This document shows, in pieces, positions 34,228-42,584 of a stretch of DNA of 64,000 bases. The stretch comes from Natronosalvus caseinilyticus (GTDB taxonomy: Archaea > Halobacteriota > Halobacteria > Halobacteriales > Natrialbaceae): contig NZ_CP071596.1 in the NCBI RefSeq assembly GCF_017357105.1, positions 248,001 to 312,000 of the forward strand, in the 5' to 3' direction. How positions within the stretch are numbered: the first letter of the stretch is position 1; the number at the start of each line of letters is the position of its first letter. Below the pieces are notes generated by a model. That model did no database searches and was not told the DNA's origin. It worked only from the letters and a program-made list of their open reading frames with translations. The translations under genes and the position numbers were made by a program.

Positions 34228-34536
34228 TTACTCGTCGAGGTGCTCGATGCCCTTCTTCGAGACGTTCGCCTCGGTGATATCGCTCGGCATCCAGTCCGGC
34301 TTGTCGTCCGGCGCCTCTTCCTCCCAGGCCCAGCCGTCGTAGATGTGGACCTTCTCCGTCCCTTTTTCGCGGAGTCGGAGTTCGACGCGGTCGGCGCTGT
34401 CCTCGCTACTTCCGGGATCGAGCCGTCGGGCGGCCTTCAACGCGGCCTGTCGGGGCGTGTTGCCCGAGAAGACACTCGATTCGTCGCCGCCGTTTTCGCG
34501 CAGTGCAAAGTTTCGCTTACCGTCTTCACGTACCAT
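34228..34536 (-). CDS. Chromosomal protein MC1
   Basis: A 102-residue DNA-bending architectural protein. It starts MVREDGKRNFALREN and contains SSVFSGNTPRQAALKAARRLDPG and a KVHIYDGW end, matching methanogen/haloarchaeal MC1. It binds DNA non-specifically and bends it. The ATG at 34536 has a GGAGG motif at a good distance (a rare clear Shine-Dalgarno here) and a TATA-like ctttatag upstream. Upstream in-frame residues are not conserved and are excluded. It is divergent from an AbrB-like protein. Confidence 0.92.
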   Translation of the reverse strand: MVREDGKRNFALRENGGDESSVFSGNTPRQAALKAARRLDPGSSEDSADRVELRLREKGTEKVHIYDGWAWEEEAPDDKPDWMPSDITEANVSKKGIEHLDE

Positions 34537-34775
34537 GGTTTTCGACCTCCGTGTCAACCCAGCACACGGTCTACTATAAAGATATCCCCCAAAACCGGAC
34601 GACGGCGCCGGTATCTTTAAGTGGGTAGCGAACACCACCTTTCGGCAAGACTCGTAGACGACGCCGTGGTAAGCGAACTGACTGATTTACTCTCCCGTGT
34701 GAACGCGAGACAGTGGTTGTGGCGTAGAAAACACTTAAGTATATCCTACGGCGAAGTTCGTTCTAGAAACCCGCG
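34537..34775. promoter_or_regulatory. Divergent MC1 / AbrB-like promoter region with an extra TATA
   Basis: Minus-strand TATA-like ctttatag (complement of about 34570-34580) and GGAGG serve the MC1 gene. On the plus strand, cttaagtata at 34734-34743 lies about 35 bases before the ATG at 34776. A second plus-strand TATA-like tctttaagt at about 34612-34620 has no gene for the next 150 bases, so a longer leader or a small RNA is conceivable. Confidence 0.5.
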
Positions 34776-34973
34776 ATGGTACGGAAAAAGAAGCTGAGTC
34801 CAAGCGGTGCGAAAGACGACGACGGCAACTATCACAACGTTCACCTGAACCTCCACGAAGACGAACTCGCGGTCGCGGGCATGGATATCGGCGACGAGGT
34901 ATTCGTCCGCGTCAGGGACGGCAAGATCATCATCCAGAAAGCCGACGAGGACGACGTCGAACACGAATTCTAA
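34776..34973 (+). CDS. AbrB/SpoVT-like small protein
   Basis: A 65-residue protein: MVRKKKLSPSG start, NVHLNLHEDELAVAGMDIGDEVFVRVRDGKIIIQKA. The last part matches the swapped-hairpin AbrB/MazE/SpoVT DNA-binding pattern (GDEVxVRVxDGKIII). Such proteins dimerise and bind DNA as regulators or antitoxins. No toxin gene is adjacent, so a regulatory role is more likely. It is conserved in haloarchaea to my knowledge and divergent from MC1, suggesting a nucleoid-related role; the latter is inference. Confidence 0.82.
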   Translation: MVRKKKLSPSGAKDDDGNYHNVHLNLHEDELAVAGMDIGDEVFVRVRDGKIIIQKADEDDVEHEF

Positions 34974-35314
34974 CGCACGCTGCCGGCCCGGATCGACTCG
35001 CTCTCGAGCGCGTCGCTCGTCGTCGAGTATGCAGTCGATACACCCAGGCGGTTGTCATCGCAGGGTGGTGGTTATATTCTCCTCGTTGGTGTACCTCTGG
35101 AGAGAGTGGGCTATCGAACGGGTACGCCGACGCCGCGTCGACTCCTCGGCGCCGAGAGATCGGCTACGATTGGAACCGTTCCCCGCCCGCATCGTCTGAA
35201 CCAAATCGACCGAAACCCGGCCGTGACTGACGGCGGCGCTAAAGACCACGTGCCAGGTTCCAGGTGCCAGCTCCCGCAGGTTACCACGCGACTCCCCACC
35301 CCCACACCCACACC
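34974..35314. other. Non-coding stretch before the GNAT gene
   Basis: About 340 bases without a convincing gene. Near the end it holds short repeats (CCAGGTTCCAGGTGCCAG, about 35251-35268) and a C/A-rich low-complexity stretch (CCCCACCCCCACACCCACACC) right up to the GTG at 35315. A TATA-like gttatatt is at 35069-35076. I see no RNA structure. Confidence 0.4.
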
Positions 35315-36559
35315 GTGACACACACACGCTCACCGAACCTCTCCGGGTACGCAATCGACTGGTTTCGCGAGCACGACCGGGAGTCGTTTCTGGACCTCTA
35401 CGCGACCGTCTTCGGCCGCCAGCGAAGCGGCGAGTGGTTTCGGTGGAAGTACGAGGCCAACCCGTACGTCGATCACGTCCCCATCGCCGTCGCGAGGCGA
35501 CAGCCTTCGGGGACCGTCGTCGGCTGTCGCGCCTACTTCCCGCTCGAGGTCAACGTCGACGGCGAGACCCACCTCGCGTTCCAGCCCTGCGATACGATGG
35601 TCCATCCGGATCACCGCCGCCGCGGTCTGTTCACGGCGATGAACCGCTGGGGCCTAGAGCGATACGACGACGACGGGCCGGCCTTCTTCTTCAACTTCCC
35701 GAACGCGCAATCGAAGCCGGGGAACGAACGACTCGGCTGGCGCCCGGTCGGAACCGTCCCGATGTACTACCGGGTCCAGAATCCCGTGGCGGTCCTCGCT
35801 CGATGGCTCCGGGCGGTCGATTCGACGGACGACTTCCGCGTACCGATAACCGACGATTCAGCCGGTCCAGCCAACACGAACGCCGACCTCGAGTCGACCG
35901 AGCAGTCGGCGACGAGGGAATCGATGGGGCCACCAGCTGCGTTCGCCCGTGGCCTCACGAGGGCCGTGACGACGGGTCACCGACTCGGTGATCGACTGCT
36001 CGCACGGTGGTCACTGCTCGACGCAGACGTCGACGTGACCGTCGAGCGCTACGACCAGGCACCAGTTGGAACGCTCGATACGCTCGCACGCCGGTCGCGG
36101 TCGGACGGCGTTCACGTCCGTCGGTCGTCGACGTTCTACCGGTGGCGACTGGACAATCCCCTCCACGAGTACGTGACCGTTCTCGCGAGGCGAGCGGACA
36201 CCGGGCTCCCGATCGCCGCGATGATCGTCTCGCCACAGGACGACCACGTCCGGCTGGTGGACACCCTCCCGCACGGCGTCGACGCGAACGACCCCGCCGT
36301 GCCGGCGCTCGAACAGTTGCTCCTCGCGGTGCTCGAGGACTATCGAGAGAAGCCGTTTCTCACGGCGTTCGGCGACGTCCTTCCCGACCCCCTCCGGTAC
36401 AGATTCCTCCCGGACACTCGGGCGCCCCTGCGACCGATCCTGCGGCCGACCACGCGAACGCTGTACGCCCGCGGGCTCGACGACGACGTGAGTCGGCGAC
36501 TCGCCTCGAGTACGATCGACGACTGGCACGTGTCGCGGCTGGATCTGGATACGACGTGA
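35315..36559 (+). CDS. GNAT-fold N-acetyltransferase-like protein
   Basis: A 414-residue protein. The N-terminal half (about 10-170) has a GNAT core: YAIDWFREHDRESFLDLYATVFG, WKYEANPY, the strand and acetyl-CoA loop region CDTMVHPDHRRRGLFTAMNRW. The C-terminal half contains a second, diverged acyltransferase-like segment (VHVRRSSTFYRWRLDNPLHEYVTVLARR, about 280-400), so it may be a tandem GNAT as in proteins linked to polysaccharide or peptidoglycan-like chemistry. GTG at 35315 is chosen because upstream codons fall in C/A repeats. Substrate unknown. Confidence 0.82.
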   Translation: MTHTRSPNLSGYAIDWFREHDRESFLDLYATVFGRQRSGEWFRWKYEANPYVDHVPIAVARRQPSGTVVGCRAYFPLEVNVDGETHLAFQPCDTMVHPDHRRRGLFTAMNRWGLERYDDDGPAFFFNFPNAQSKPGNERLGWRPVGTVPMYYRVQNPVAVLARWLRAVDSTDDFRVPITDDSAGPANTNADLESTEQSATRESMGPPAAFARGLTRAVTTGHRLGDRLLARWSLLDADVDVTVERYDQAPVGTLDTLARRSRSDGVHVRRSSTFYRWRLDNPLHEYVTVLARRADTGLPIAAMIVSPQDDHVRLVDTLPHGVDANDPAVPALEQLLLAVLEDYREKPFLTAFGDVLPDPLRYRFLPDTRAPLRPILRPTTRTLYARGLDDDVSRRLASSTIDDWHVSRLDLDTT

Positions 36560-36591
36560 ACCGGTCTAGAGGAAGCGCAGGTCGCGGCGAT

Positions 36592-38439
36592 TCACTCCGC
36601 CAGCGCCTCGAGGTCGAACTCGAAGCCGGCGACGGGGACCTCGAGGTCGTGCTCGACGAGGACCTCCGGATGCAGTTCCCCGATGACGCCGACTTCCTCG
36701 CCGTCGATCACGACGGCCGCCGTCCGACCGGGGATGTACGACGGATGCTGCGTCGGTGGCGTCTCGAGGTCGCCGCCGAAGCTTCGGACGAGTGCTTGCA
36801 GACGAGACTTGGCGTCCTCGTAGGCGGCATCGTGACGAGCGAGGACAGCACCGACGTACCGCCCCTCGCCGACGCCCGTGTTCTCGGCGTCGTCGACCCG
36901 CGCGGCGAACCCGATCTCGGCCAGGTCCTGGGGGTACCGTCGGTGGGTGTTGTTCTCGAGGACCATCAGCAGCGAGGGCGTGACCCACGTGCGGAGCATC
37001 GTGTAGTCCTCGCTGTAGGGGCCCTTGATCGTCGCGGGCTCGCCGGCGCCGTAAGCGTCGTCGTTGGGTGCGAGCCCCATCCGGTCGAAGTTCTCGCCCT
37101 CGCTGATCATGTGGAAGTTCAGCAGGTCCTGGAAGCCGAGGCCGACCAGTCGGGTCCGAGCGGCGTTCTCGAGGCGGGAGCGCTCGTGGCGGCCGCCGAT
37201 GGTCCCCACGTCGGGGTAGCGCGGCTCGAGGTCGTTGAAGCCGTAGGCGCGCCCGAGGTCGTCGATGACGTCGAGCGGGTGGAGAACGTCGACGCGGTAG
37301 GGCGGGATGGTGACCTCGTAGGTGAGCCCCTCGTGTTCGCCACTCTCGCCGTCTTCGTCTCCTTCTTCGCCCTCGCCGTCTTCGGCTCCCGCGGTTCCCG
37401 CAGGTTCCGCGGGTTCTGACCGGTCGGATCGCTCCGCTTCGAGGCCCGACCGTTCGGCCAGGTCGATCACCTGCTCGGGCTCGAGGTCGATCCCGAGGAT
37501 GGACTCGATGCGGGCGTGGGGAACGGTCTTGGTCTTGGTCGAGAAGTCGGGCCGGACGACCGTGCGCCCGCCGGACGTCGTCCGGCTCCGTTTCGAGTCC
37601 GCGTTCGCGGACTCGCTGTCTGGATACTCGACCGCCACCTCCTCCACCGTTGCGCCGCGGGCCGACAGCGCGTAGCAGACGATGTTGAGCATCCGGTCGA
37701 TCGTCCACTGGTCGGTGCCCGTCATCTCGACGAAGAGGTCTCGAGAGTCAGTCGAGACCTCGGTCCGGCGGCCGTTGATCACCGGCGGGAACGAGAACAG
37801 GCCCAGATCGTCGTAGATCGCCGGGTAGCGCTCGTACTCGCTCACGAGGTCGGCGTACGTCTGGCCGGTCTGGTGTTCCTCGAGCACCTCGGCGGGCGTC
37901 AGCTCCTGGTCCGAATCGAGGGGCACGAAGCGGTCCTCGTCGGGTTCGACGCCGACGTACTCGATGGTGGGGTTGCCCTCGGTCGCCGCGCTCCCTTTGA
38001 GCATGGTGAGGTCGTGAATCCCGATGGCCCCCTTCGCTCGCTTACGGCCCATCGTCGCGTGCAGTTTCTCCTGGAGCTGGATCAGCGACTCGAGGGCCGC
38101 CTCGTCCAGGTCGACGTCCCGGATCACTGCGCCCGTGACGTACGGGCGCTCGTCGGGCACGGAGTCGTCGACGACGATGGTCCAGTCGTGGGCGTTCGTC
38201 GTCGGGACGTACACCCCCCGGGCGTCGCCGTACTGGTAGCGAAGCGAGCGGGCGACCCCCTCGACCGACAGGCGGTCGAGGCGGTCCGGGGCGAACTCGA
38301 GTTCGAACTCCCCCTCGTCCGTCCGGCCCTCGTACTCGAGGCCGAGGCCGAACAGGTCCGATTTGAGGTCGTCGTCGCCTTTCTCGTCGTGGCCGGTCAG
38401 TTCGCGCAGTTCGTCGGGATCGATTTCGACCGTGGGCAT
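36592..38439 (-). CDS. pheT: Phenylalanyl-tRNA synthetase beta subunit
   Basis: A 615-residue tRNA-binding and editing subunit of the alpha2-beta2 enzyme that charges tRNA-Phe. Archaeal type without the bacterial N-terminal EMAP domain. B3/4 editing-domain segments (GAIGIHDLTMLKG, FPPVINGRRTEV) and B5/B6-7 regions (IPPYRVDVLHPLDVIDDLGRAYGF; PYSEDYTMLRTWVTPSLLMVLENN) are present. A Glu/Gly/Ser-rich linker (about 345-375) is a halophilic insertion. Its ATG shares a base with the pheS stop (TGATG), so it is translationally coupled to pheS. Confidence 0.96.
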   Translation of the reverse strand: MPTVEIDPDELRELTGHDEKGDDDLKSDLFGLGLEYEGRTDEGEFELEFAPDRLDRLSVEGVARSLRYQYGDARGVYVPTTNAHDWTIVVDDSVPDERPYVTGAVIRDVDLDEAALESLIQLQEKLHATMGRKRAKGAIGIHDLTMLKGSAATEGNPTIEYVGVEPDEDRFVPLDSDQELTPAEVLEEHQTGQTYADLVSEYERYPAIYDDLGLFSFPPVINGRRTEVSTDSRDLFVEMTGTDQWTIDRMLNIVCYALSARGATVEEVAVEYPDSESANADSKRSRTTSGGRTVVRPDFSTKTKTVPHARIESILGIDLEPEQVIDLAERSGLEAERSDRSEPAEPAGTAGAEDGEGEEGDEDGESGEHEGLTYEVTIPPYRVDVLHPLDVIDDLGRAYGFNDLEPRYPDVGTIGGRHERSRLENAARTRLVGLGFQDLLNFHMISEGENFDRMGLAPNDDAYGAGEPATIKGPYSEDYTMLRTWVTPSLLMVLENNTHRRYPQDLAEIGFAARVDDAENTGVGEGRYVGAVLARHDAAYEDAKSRLQALVRSFGGDLETPPTQHPSYIPGRTAAVVIDGEEVGVIGELHPEVLVEHDLEVPVAGFEFDLEALAE

Positions 38440-39962
38440 CAGTAAGTCACCTCCGTCTCGCGCAGCAGTTCCAGGTCACACAGCGTCCCGTGGATGTCCC
38501 GGATGTCCTCGAAGCCGTACATCAACATGAGCAGGCGCTCTAAGGCGAGCCCCCAGGCCATCACGTCACACTCGACGCCCAGCGGTTCCAGCATCTCCTC
38601 GCGGAAGATGCCGGAGTTGCCGATTTCCACCATCTCGCCCGTCGTCGGGTGCGTGCCGAACAGCTCGAAGCTCGGCTCCGTGTAGGGGTTGTAGTGGGGT
38701 TTGAACTCGATGTCCGTGATCCCGAACTGGGCGTAGAACTCCTCGAAGGTGCCCATCAGGTCCCGCACGGACAGGTTCTCGGCCATCACCCAGCCCTCGA
38801 TCTGGAAGAACTCCAGTAAGTGGGTCGGGTCCAGCGTGTCGTTCCGGTAGACCTTCTCCACGCTGAAGTACCGCTGTGGCGGCTCGAGGTCGCCGATCTG
38901 GTGGCCCGACAGGTATCGCGCCGAGAGCGAGGTCGTGTGCCCCCGCAGCGCGATGGCGCGCGCGAAGTCCTCGTCCCACGGTGAGTTGTATCCCTCGCCG
39001 TCCTCGCCGATGCCCTCGCGGTGGGCGCGCTCGACGCGCTCGACGAGGTCCTCGGGGAGGGAGTCGATGTGGGTCGGGTGCTCGAGGGCGAACCGGTCCC
39101 AGTGCGTTCGTGCCGGGTGGTCCTGGGGCATGAACAGGCAGTCGTTGATCCAGAAGTCCGCGTCCGCGTGGGGGCCGTCCATCTCCTGGAAGCCCATGCC
39201 GACGAGGGTGTTCTTGACCCGTTCGGCCGTCTGGCGCAGGATGTGGACGCTGCCGCCGTCGACGGGCGCCGCGTCGGCCTCGACGTTGTACGCGGAGAAC
39301 TCGGCGTCGCGCCAGTCGCCACTGGTCAGGAGGTTCGGGGTAACCTGGCCGACCGTCTCGGCCGTCTCGATGCCCGCCATCAATTCCGTGACACCCGTTT
39401 CGGTGAGCGTCGCCTCACGGACGGTCGACTCGCTGCGCTCGAGCAGGCCTCGCCGCTCGAGGTGCTCGAGGGTGTCGTCGTCGATCTCTCCCGAGCTGTC
39501 CTCGCTGTCGCCGTCAGCCAGCGCCTCGAGCGCCGCCGCCTCGTCGTCTGATCCGGGATCGGCGTCGGGATCGGTCGTAATCTCGCCGCCGTCGATCGCA
39601 CCGTACCCCTTGCGCGCGTAGTTCGACAGCGCGATGTTGACCTGCGGGCCCTCGAGTCCGGACTGGCCGATGACGCGGCCCATCTCGACAGCCCCGTCGT
39701 CGGCCCCGGCCGCGAGGGCGGCCTCGTAGAGGCGCACCTCGGGGAGGCCGTCGGCGGCGTACTCGCGACCCTCGTCCGTGAGGGCGATCGTTTCGTCGAC
39801 TCGCTCGGTGACGTCGACCAGTCCCGCCTCCTCGAGTTCGAAGACCGCGCCGGTGACGGTCTCGGGGGGCAGGTCGGTCGCGTCGGCGAGAGCGTCGACG
39901 CTCCGTGCCTCGTCTGCGCTCGCGGCCTGGACGACCGCGGCCTGTGGTGTGGGTAGCTGCAT
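38439..39962 (-). CDS. pheS: Phenylalanyl-tRNA synthetase alpha subunit
   Basis: A 507-residue catalytic subunit. The N-terminal winged-helix-like tRNA-binding part (about 1-200) is archaeal/eukaryote style with an acidic low-complexity insertion (130-160). Class II motifs follow: FWINDCLFMPQDHPARTHWDRF, the phenylalanine/ATP pocket in FEEFYAQFGITDIEFKPHYNPYTEPSFELFGTHP, and the motif 3 stretch VMAWGLALERLLMLMYGFEDIRD. It is the first gene of the pheST operon. Confidence 0.97.
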   Translation of the reverse strand: MQLPTPQAAVVQAASADEARSVDALADATDLPPETVTGAVFELEEAGLVDVTERVDETIALTDEGREYAADGLPEVRLYEAALAAGADDGAVEMGRVIGQSGLEGPQVNIALSNYARKGYGAIDGGEITTDPDADPGSDDEAAALEALADGDSEDSSGEIDDDTLEHLERRGLLERSESTVREATLTETGVTELMAGIETAETVGQVTPNLLTSGDWRDAEFSAYNVEADAAPVDGGSVHILRQTAERVKNTLVGMGFQEMDGPHADADFWINDCLFMPQDHPARTHWDRFALEHPTHIDSLPEDLVERVERAHREGIGEDGEGYNSPWDEDFARAIALRGHTTSLSARYLSGHQIGDLEPPQRYFSVEKVYRNDTLDPTHLLEFFQIEGWVMAENLSVRDLMGTFEEFYAQFGITDIEFKPHYNPYTEPSFELFGTHPTTGEMVEIGNSGIFREEMLEPLGVECDVMAWGLALERLLMLMYGFEDIRDIHGTLCDLELLRETEVTY

Positions 39963-40101
39963 TCGCTTGCTCGTATGACTGGGTGTCGGTCAGTTAGCGG
40001 TTCCGAAGTCGCGGCCCCAACAACGTGAGTCGAGGCGTCGTCCGACCGGTTTCGACTCGAGGATGGTCGCCACCTCGAGGTCCACCGACCGGTTACCGGG
40101 T

Positions 40102-40166
40102 AAAAAAGCCGAATCCCGCGCGGCGAGTCGGCTGAGCGTCGGTGCGGGCACGCGGTCGGGATTCGG
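40102..40166 (-). terminator. Long hairpin plus T6: candidate terminator of the FAU-1 operon
   Basis: Perfect 10-bp inverted repeat: CCGAATCCCG at 40109-40118 and CGGGATTCGG at 40157-40166, loop 38 bases. On the minus strand it is followed at once by CTTTTTTA (complement of 40101-40108). It starts about 46 bases after the stop of the FAU-1 gene. Hairpin plus U-tract is unusual as a clear signal in archaea, where T-tracts alone mostly suffice. It could alternatively be part of a stable small RNA or of the pheS leader. Confidence 0.6.
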
Positions 40167-40211
40167 GTGCCATACCCGCTACTGCGGCGAGTTGTGGCAA
40201 AAGCGTTGTGG

Positions 40212-41684
40212 TCAGGAGAGCGCGCGCTCGACCGCCGCGGCGACGCTGCGGGCCTTTTCGGCGAGTTCCGGCGAGATCTGGCCGTCGGCCGACGCCGCCT
40301 CGAGTTCGTCCTCGTCGACGACCGCGACCGAACCGTCGGTCCAGCGGACCACGTCGACGTGGAGGTCGACGTACCGAGCGCTGTCGGGAAACAGCTCGAC
40401 GGGGGTACAGACGTTCACGTAGGTGCCCTTCGTCGTCCCGTCGGCCGCCTCGTACGTCGTCGGGTACCACCAGCGACCCTCCTTGAGCTTCGTGATCGCC
40501 ACGTCGCCGTCCTCGATGGGGACCTCGAGGGCGTCGTAGGTCCCGCCCCCACGCATGGCGCGCTCGAGTGTCAGGCTGCCGTCCTCGCTCCAGTCGGTGA
40601 CCTCGCCGGTCCCGAGGGTGATGAGTCGACCGTCGGGCTTGCCGTGACCGAGCGCGAGGCGGTCGCCCGCCGTCGGCCCGAACTGGCGGGAGACGGCGGC
40701 GAAGGGGAAGGCCTCCTCACCGGTAGGGTCGGCGACGGCCTCGGCGAAGTCGACGGCCGCGCTCGCCGACCGGTCGCCGGCCTTGATCCGGTGGTGGCCG
40801 ACCATCGTGGTCTCGGCGGTTCGTCGCACCTCGTCGAGGGCGAACCGCGACTCGCGACCGAACCAGAGCCAGGCGGTCGCCTGCGGGTCGGCGAGACGGG
40901 CTGGGTCGCCCGGTTCTCCGGGCACGTCCTCGAGCTGAGTCTCGAGCGTCCGGGCACACGCGGTGGCATTCTCGAGGGCCGCGGTCATCGCCTCCAGATC
41001 AGCGTCAGCGGCGCTGCGGTGCCACCGGAGGCCCCACTCGTCGGGAACTTCGACCGGGAGCAGGTCCGTCATGCCGACGAGTTCCTCGGCCCGCGCTCCG
41101 TCGAAATCGGCACCGACGCCGTTTCGCTCCCGGGAGAGGGTGCAAAGGCCCCCCTCGACGGCGAATCCCGGTTGCAGGAGAGGGGCGTCGTCGTCCCAGG
41201 GCGGCGTCGGCTCGCGGACCTGCAGGCGGTAGCGGTCGCCGGCGTCGACGTAGCCGTCGGCGTCGTCGTATTTCAGGTAGCCCCGTCGTCCGTCACCGAG
41301 GGAGACGGGAGCGCCGCGCCCCCCATCGGCCTCGCGGACCGCGCCGTCGAACACCGCTCCTCGAGAGACGGGATCCGCCCAGCGGAACGTGTCGATAGCC
41401 AGCGACTCGAGGTGTTCGAGCACGCGGTCGACGCTCTCGGGGTCGCCCGACACCTCGAGTCCCTGGCGGTCGCGGGTCGTCTCGATTCGGACGTCGGCAG
41501 GCGCCGTCGGGAAGTCGGTCTCGAACCGCGCGCGGATGGGTTCCGAGGCCTGGACGACCGTGTGGCCGGCCTCGAGGAGCCGCTGGGTCACGGCGGTGGT
41601 GTAGATGCCGCGGACGCGAGCGCGAACGTCGATGGCGGTACCTGGATCGGTCGGCCCGTCGGTGCCATTATCCCCCTCGCTCAT
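40212..41684 (-). CDS. FAU-1-type RNA-binding protein / ribonuclease (DUF402)
   Basis: A 490-residue protein matching the archaeal RNA-binding protein AU-1/FAU-1, described as a ribonuclease E/G-like enzyme for AU-rich RNA and rRNA processing. It has an S1-like N-terminal region (DVRARVRGIYTTAVTQRLLEAGHTVVQASEPI), a central domain with TTMVGHHRIKAGDRSASAAVDFAEA, and a C-terminal DUF402 domain (RWWYPTTYEAADGTTKGTYVNVCTP; VDLHVDVVRW). The start at 41684 overlaps the stop of the upstream gene by four bases (ATGA type), so it is translationally coupled. A terminator-like hairpin follows. Confidence 0.88.
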   Translation of the reverse strand: MSEGDNGTDGPTDPGTAIDVRARVRGIYTTAVTQRLLEAGHTVVQASEPIRARFETDFPTAPADVRIETTRDRQGLEVSGDPESVDRVLEHLESLAIDTFRWADPVSRGAVFDGAVREADGGRGAPVSLGDGRRGYLKYDDADGYVDAGDRYRLQVREPTPPWDDDAPLLQPGFAVEGGLCTLSRERNGVGADFDGARAEELVGMTDLLPVEVPDEWGLRWHRSAADADLEAMTAALENATACARTLETQLEDVPGEPGDPARLADPQATAWLWFGRESRFALDEVRRTAETTMVGHHRIKAGDRSASAAVDFAEAVADPTGEEAFPFAAVSRQFGPTAGDRLALGHGKPDGRLITLGTGEVTDWSEDGSLTLERAMRGGGTYDALEVPIEDGDVAITKLKEGRWWYPTTYEAADGTTKGTYVNVCTPVELFPDSARYVDLHVDVVRWTDGSVAVVDEDELEAASADGQISPELAEKARSVAAAVERALS

Positions 41685-42058
41685 CGCAGCGTCTCCCGGT
41701 CGGCGGCGAATCGGACCCGGTCGTTGATCGAGGGGCCGAGCGTCAGTTCGACGTGCTCCTCGTCGAGCACCCGGCCATCCTCGACGTAGACGCCCCAGGT
41801 GTCGAACCGGAGCCAGCCGCGCATCTCGGCGGCGTGGGTGGTCAGGTCGAGCCCCTCCACGGCATGTTTGGGGAACTCGGCGCTCGAGTGAGCCATGTCG
41901 AGATCCGAGTAGACGGTGTCGTGGCGCTCGAAGAACGACTCGAGGGCCGCGGCGTCCGTGGCGACGGCCTCGACGACGAGTTCCGAGGCCCGCCGGAGGT
42001 CGTCGGTCTCGAGGCCGACCTCCCGGAGGGCCCGTTGGGTTCGCTGATCGAAGTGCAT
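41681..42058 (-). CDS. Unknown conserved protein coupled to FAU-1
   Basis: A 125-residue cytoplasmic protein starting MHFDQRTQRALREVGL. The N-terminal two thirds are helical (ASELVVEAVATDAAALESFF), the C-terminal part is strand-rich with several Trp/aromatic residues (RGWLRFDTWGVYVEDGRVLDEE) and ends in NDRVRFAADRETLR. No known motif. Its last four bases are the start of the FAU-1 gene, so it very likely acts in the same RNA-related process or at least has fixed stoichiometry. Family unknown to me beyond being haloarchaeal. Confidence 0.8.
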   Translation of the reverse strand: MHFDQRTQRALREVGLETDDLRRASELVVEAVATDAAALESFFERHDTVYSDLDMAHSSAEFPKHAVEGLDLTTHAAEMRGWLRFDTWGVYVEDGRVLDEEHVELTLGPSINDRVRFAADRETLR

Positions 42059-42212
42059 GGACGACGGTTCGCACCGAGAGCGTTTGTGGATTGTGGGTTC
42101 GCGGCGAACGGTGACTCGAGTTTGTGCGTTCAGTGGTACGGACCCAACAGCAACAGCGGGCACGGCGGCGGCTCGAGACGGCGGTGACGGCAGCGACGGC
42201 TCGTAGTCGGAA

Positions 42213-42491
42213 TCAGTCGTCGGCGTGAGCGCCAGTCAACGAAGAATAGGTGGTGCCGGACGACAGGGACGTCGTCGGCGTCGGGTCGGCGTTGGGTTGG
42301 TCGGGTTCGATGCGTTCGGTTTCGGGTTCAAGTTCGTCGTTCTCGAGTCGTTTGGTCTCTTTCTCGAGTGTGCCGGCGATCGCCGGCGGAAGGTTTCGTA
42401 CGTGTGTTGTGTCCTCCGGGGAGGGCGGCGACGTGAGGAGGACGCCACGGGTGGGTCGAGTCATGGTCGAGGGTGGGCATTCATTCCGCAT
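42213..42491 (-). CDS. Hypothetical small haloarchaeal protein
   Basis: A 92-residue frame with native codon usage (third positions mostly G/C). It reads TRPTRGVLLTSPPSPEDTTHVRNLPPAIAG, then a charged helical piece (TLEKETKRLENDELEPE) and a Thr/Ser-rich end. ATG at 42491 fits a TATA-like ttatatga about 25-30 bases upstream on the minus strand; the ATG at 42464 is the alternative. No domain is recognised. The N-terminal part is Pro/Thr-rich and probably flexible. Coding status rests on codon bias and promoter position. Confidence 0.55.
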   Translation of the reverse strand: MRNECPPSTMTRPTRGVLLTSPPSPEDTTHVRNLPPAIAGTLEKETKRLENDELEPETERIEPDQPNADPTPTTSLSSGTTYSSLTGAHADD

Positions 42492-42584
42492 AAAGCCGAT
42501 CCTTAAACACCTATTGTCATATAATCTCATATAAGGTATTCGCGTCCACGAACGTATTTGATCGCTGGCTAGTGTATAAGGGAT

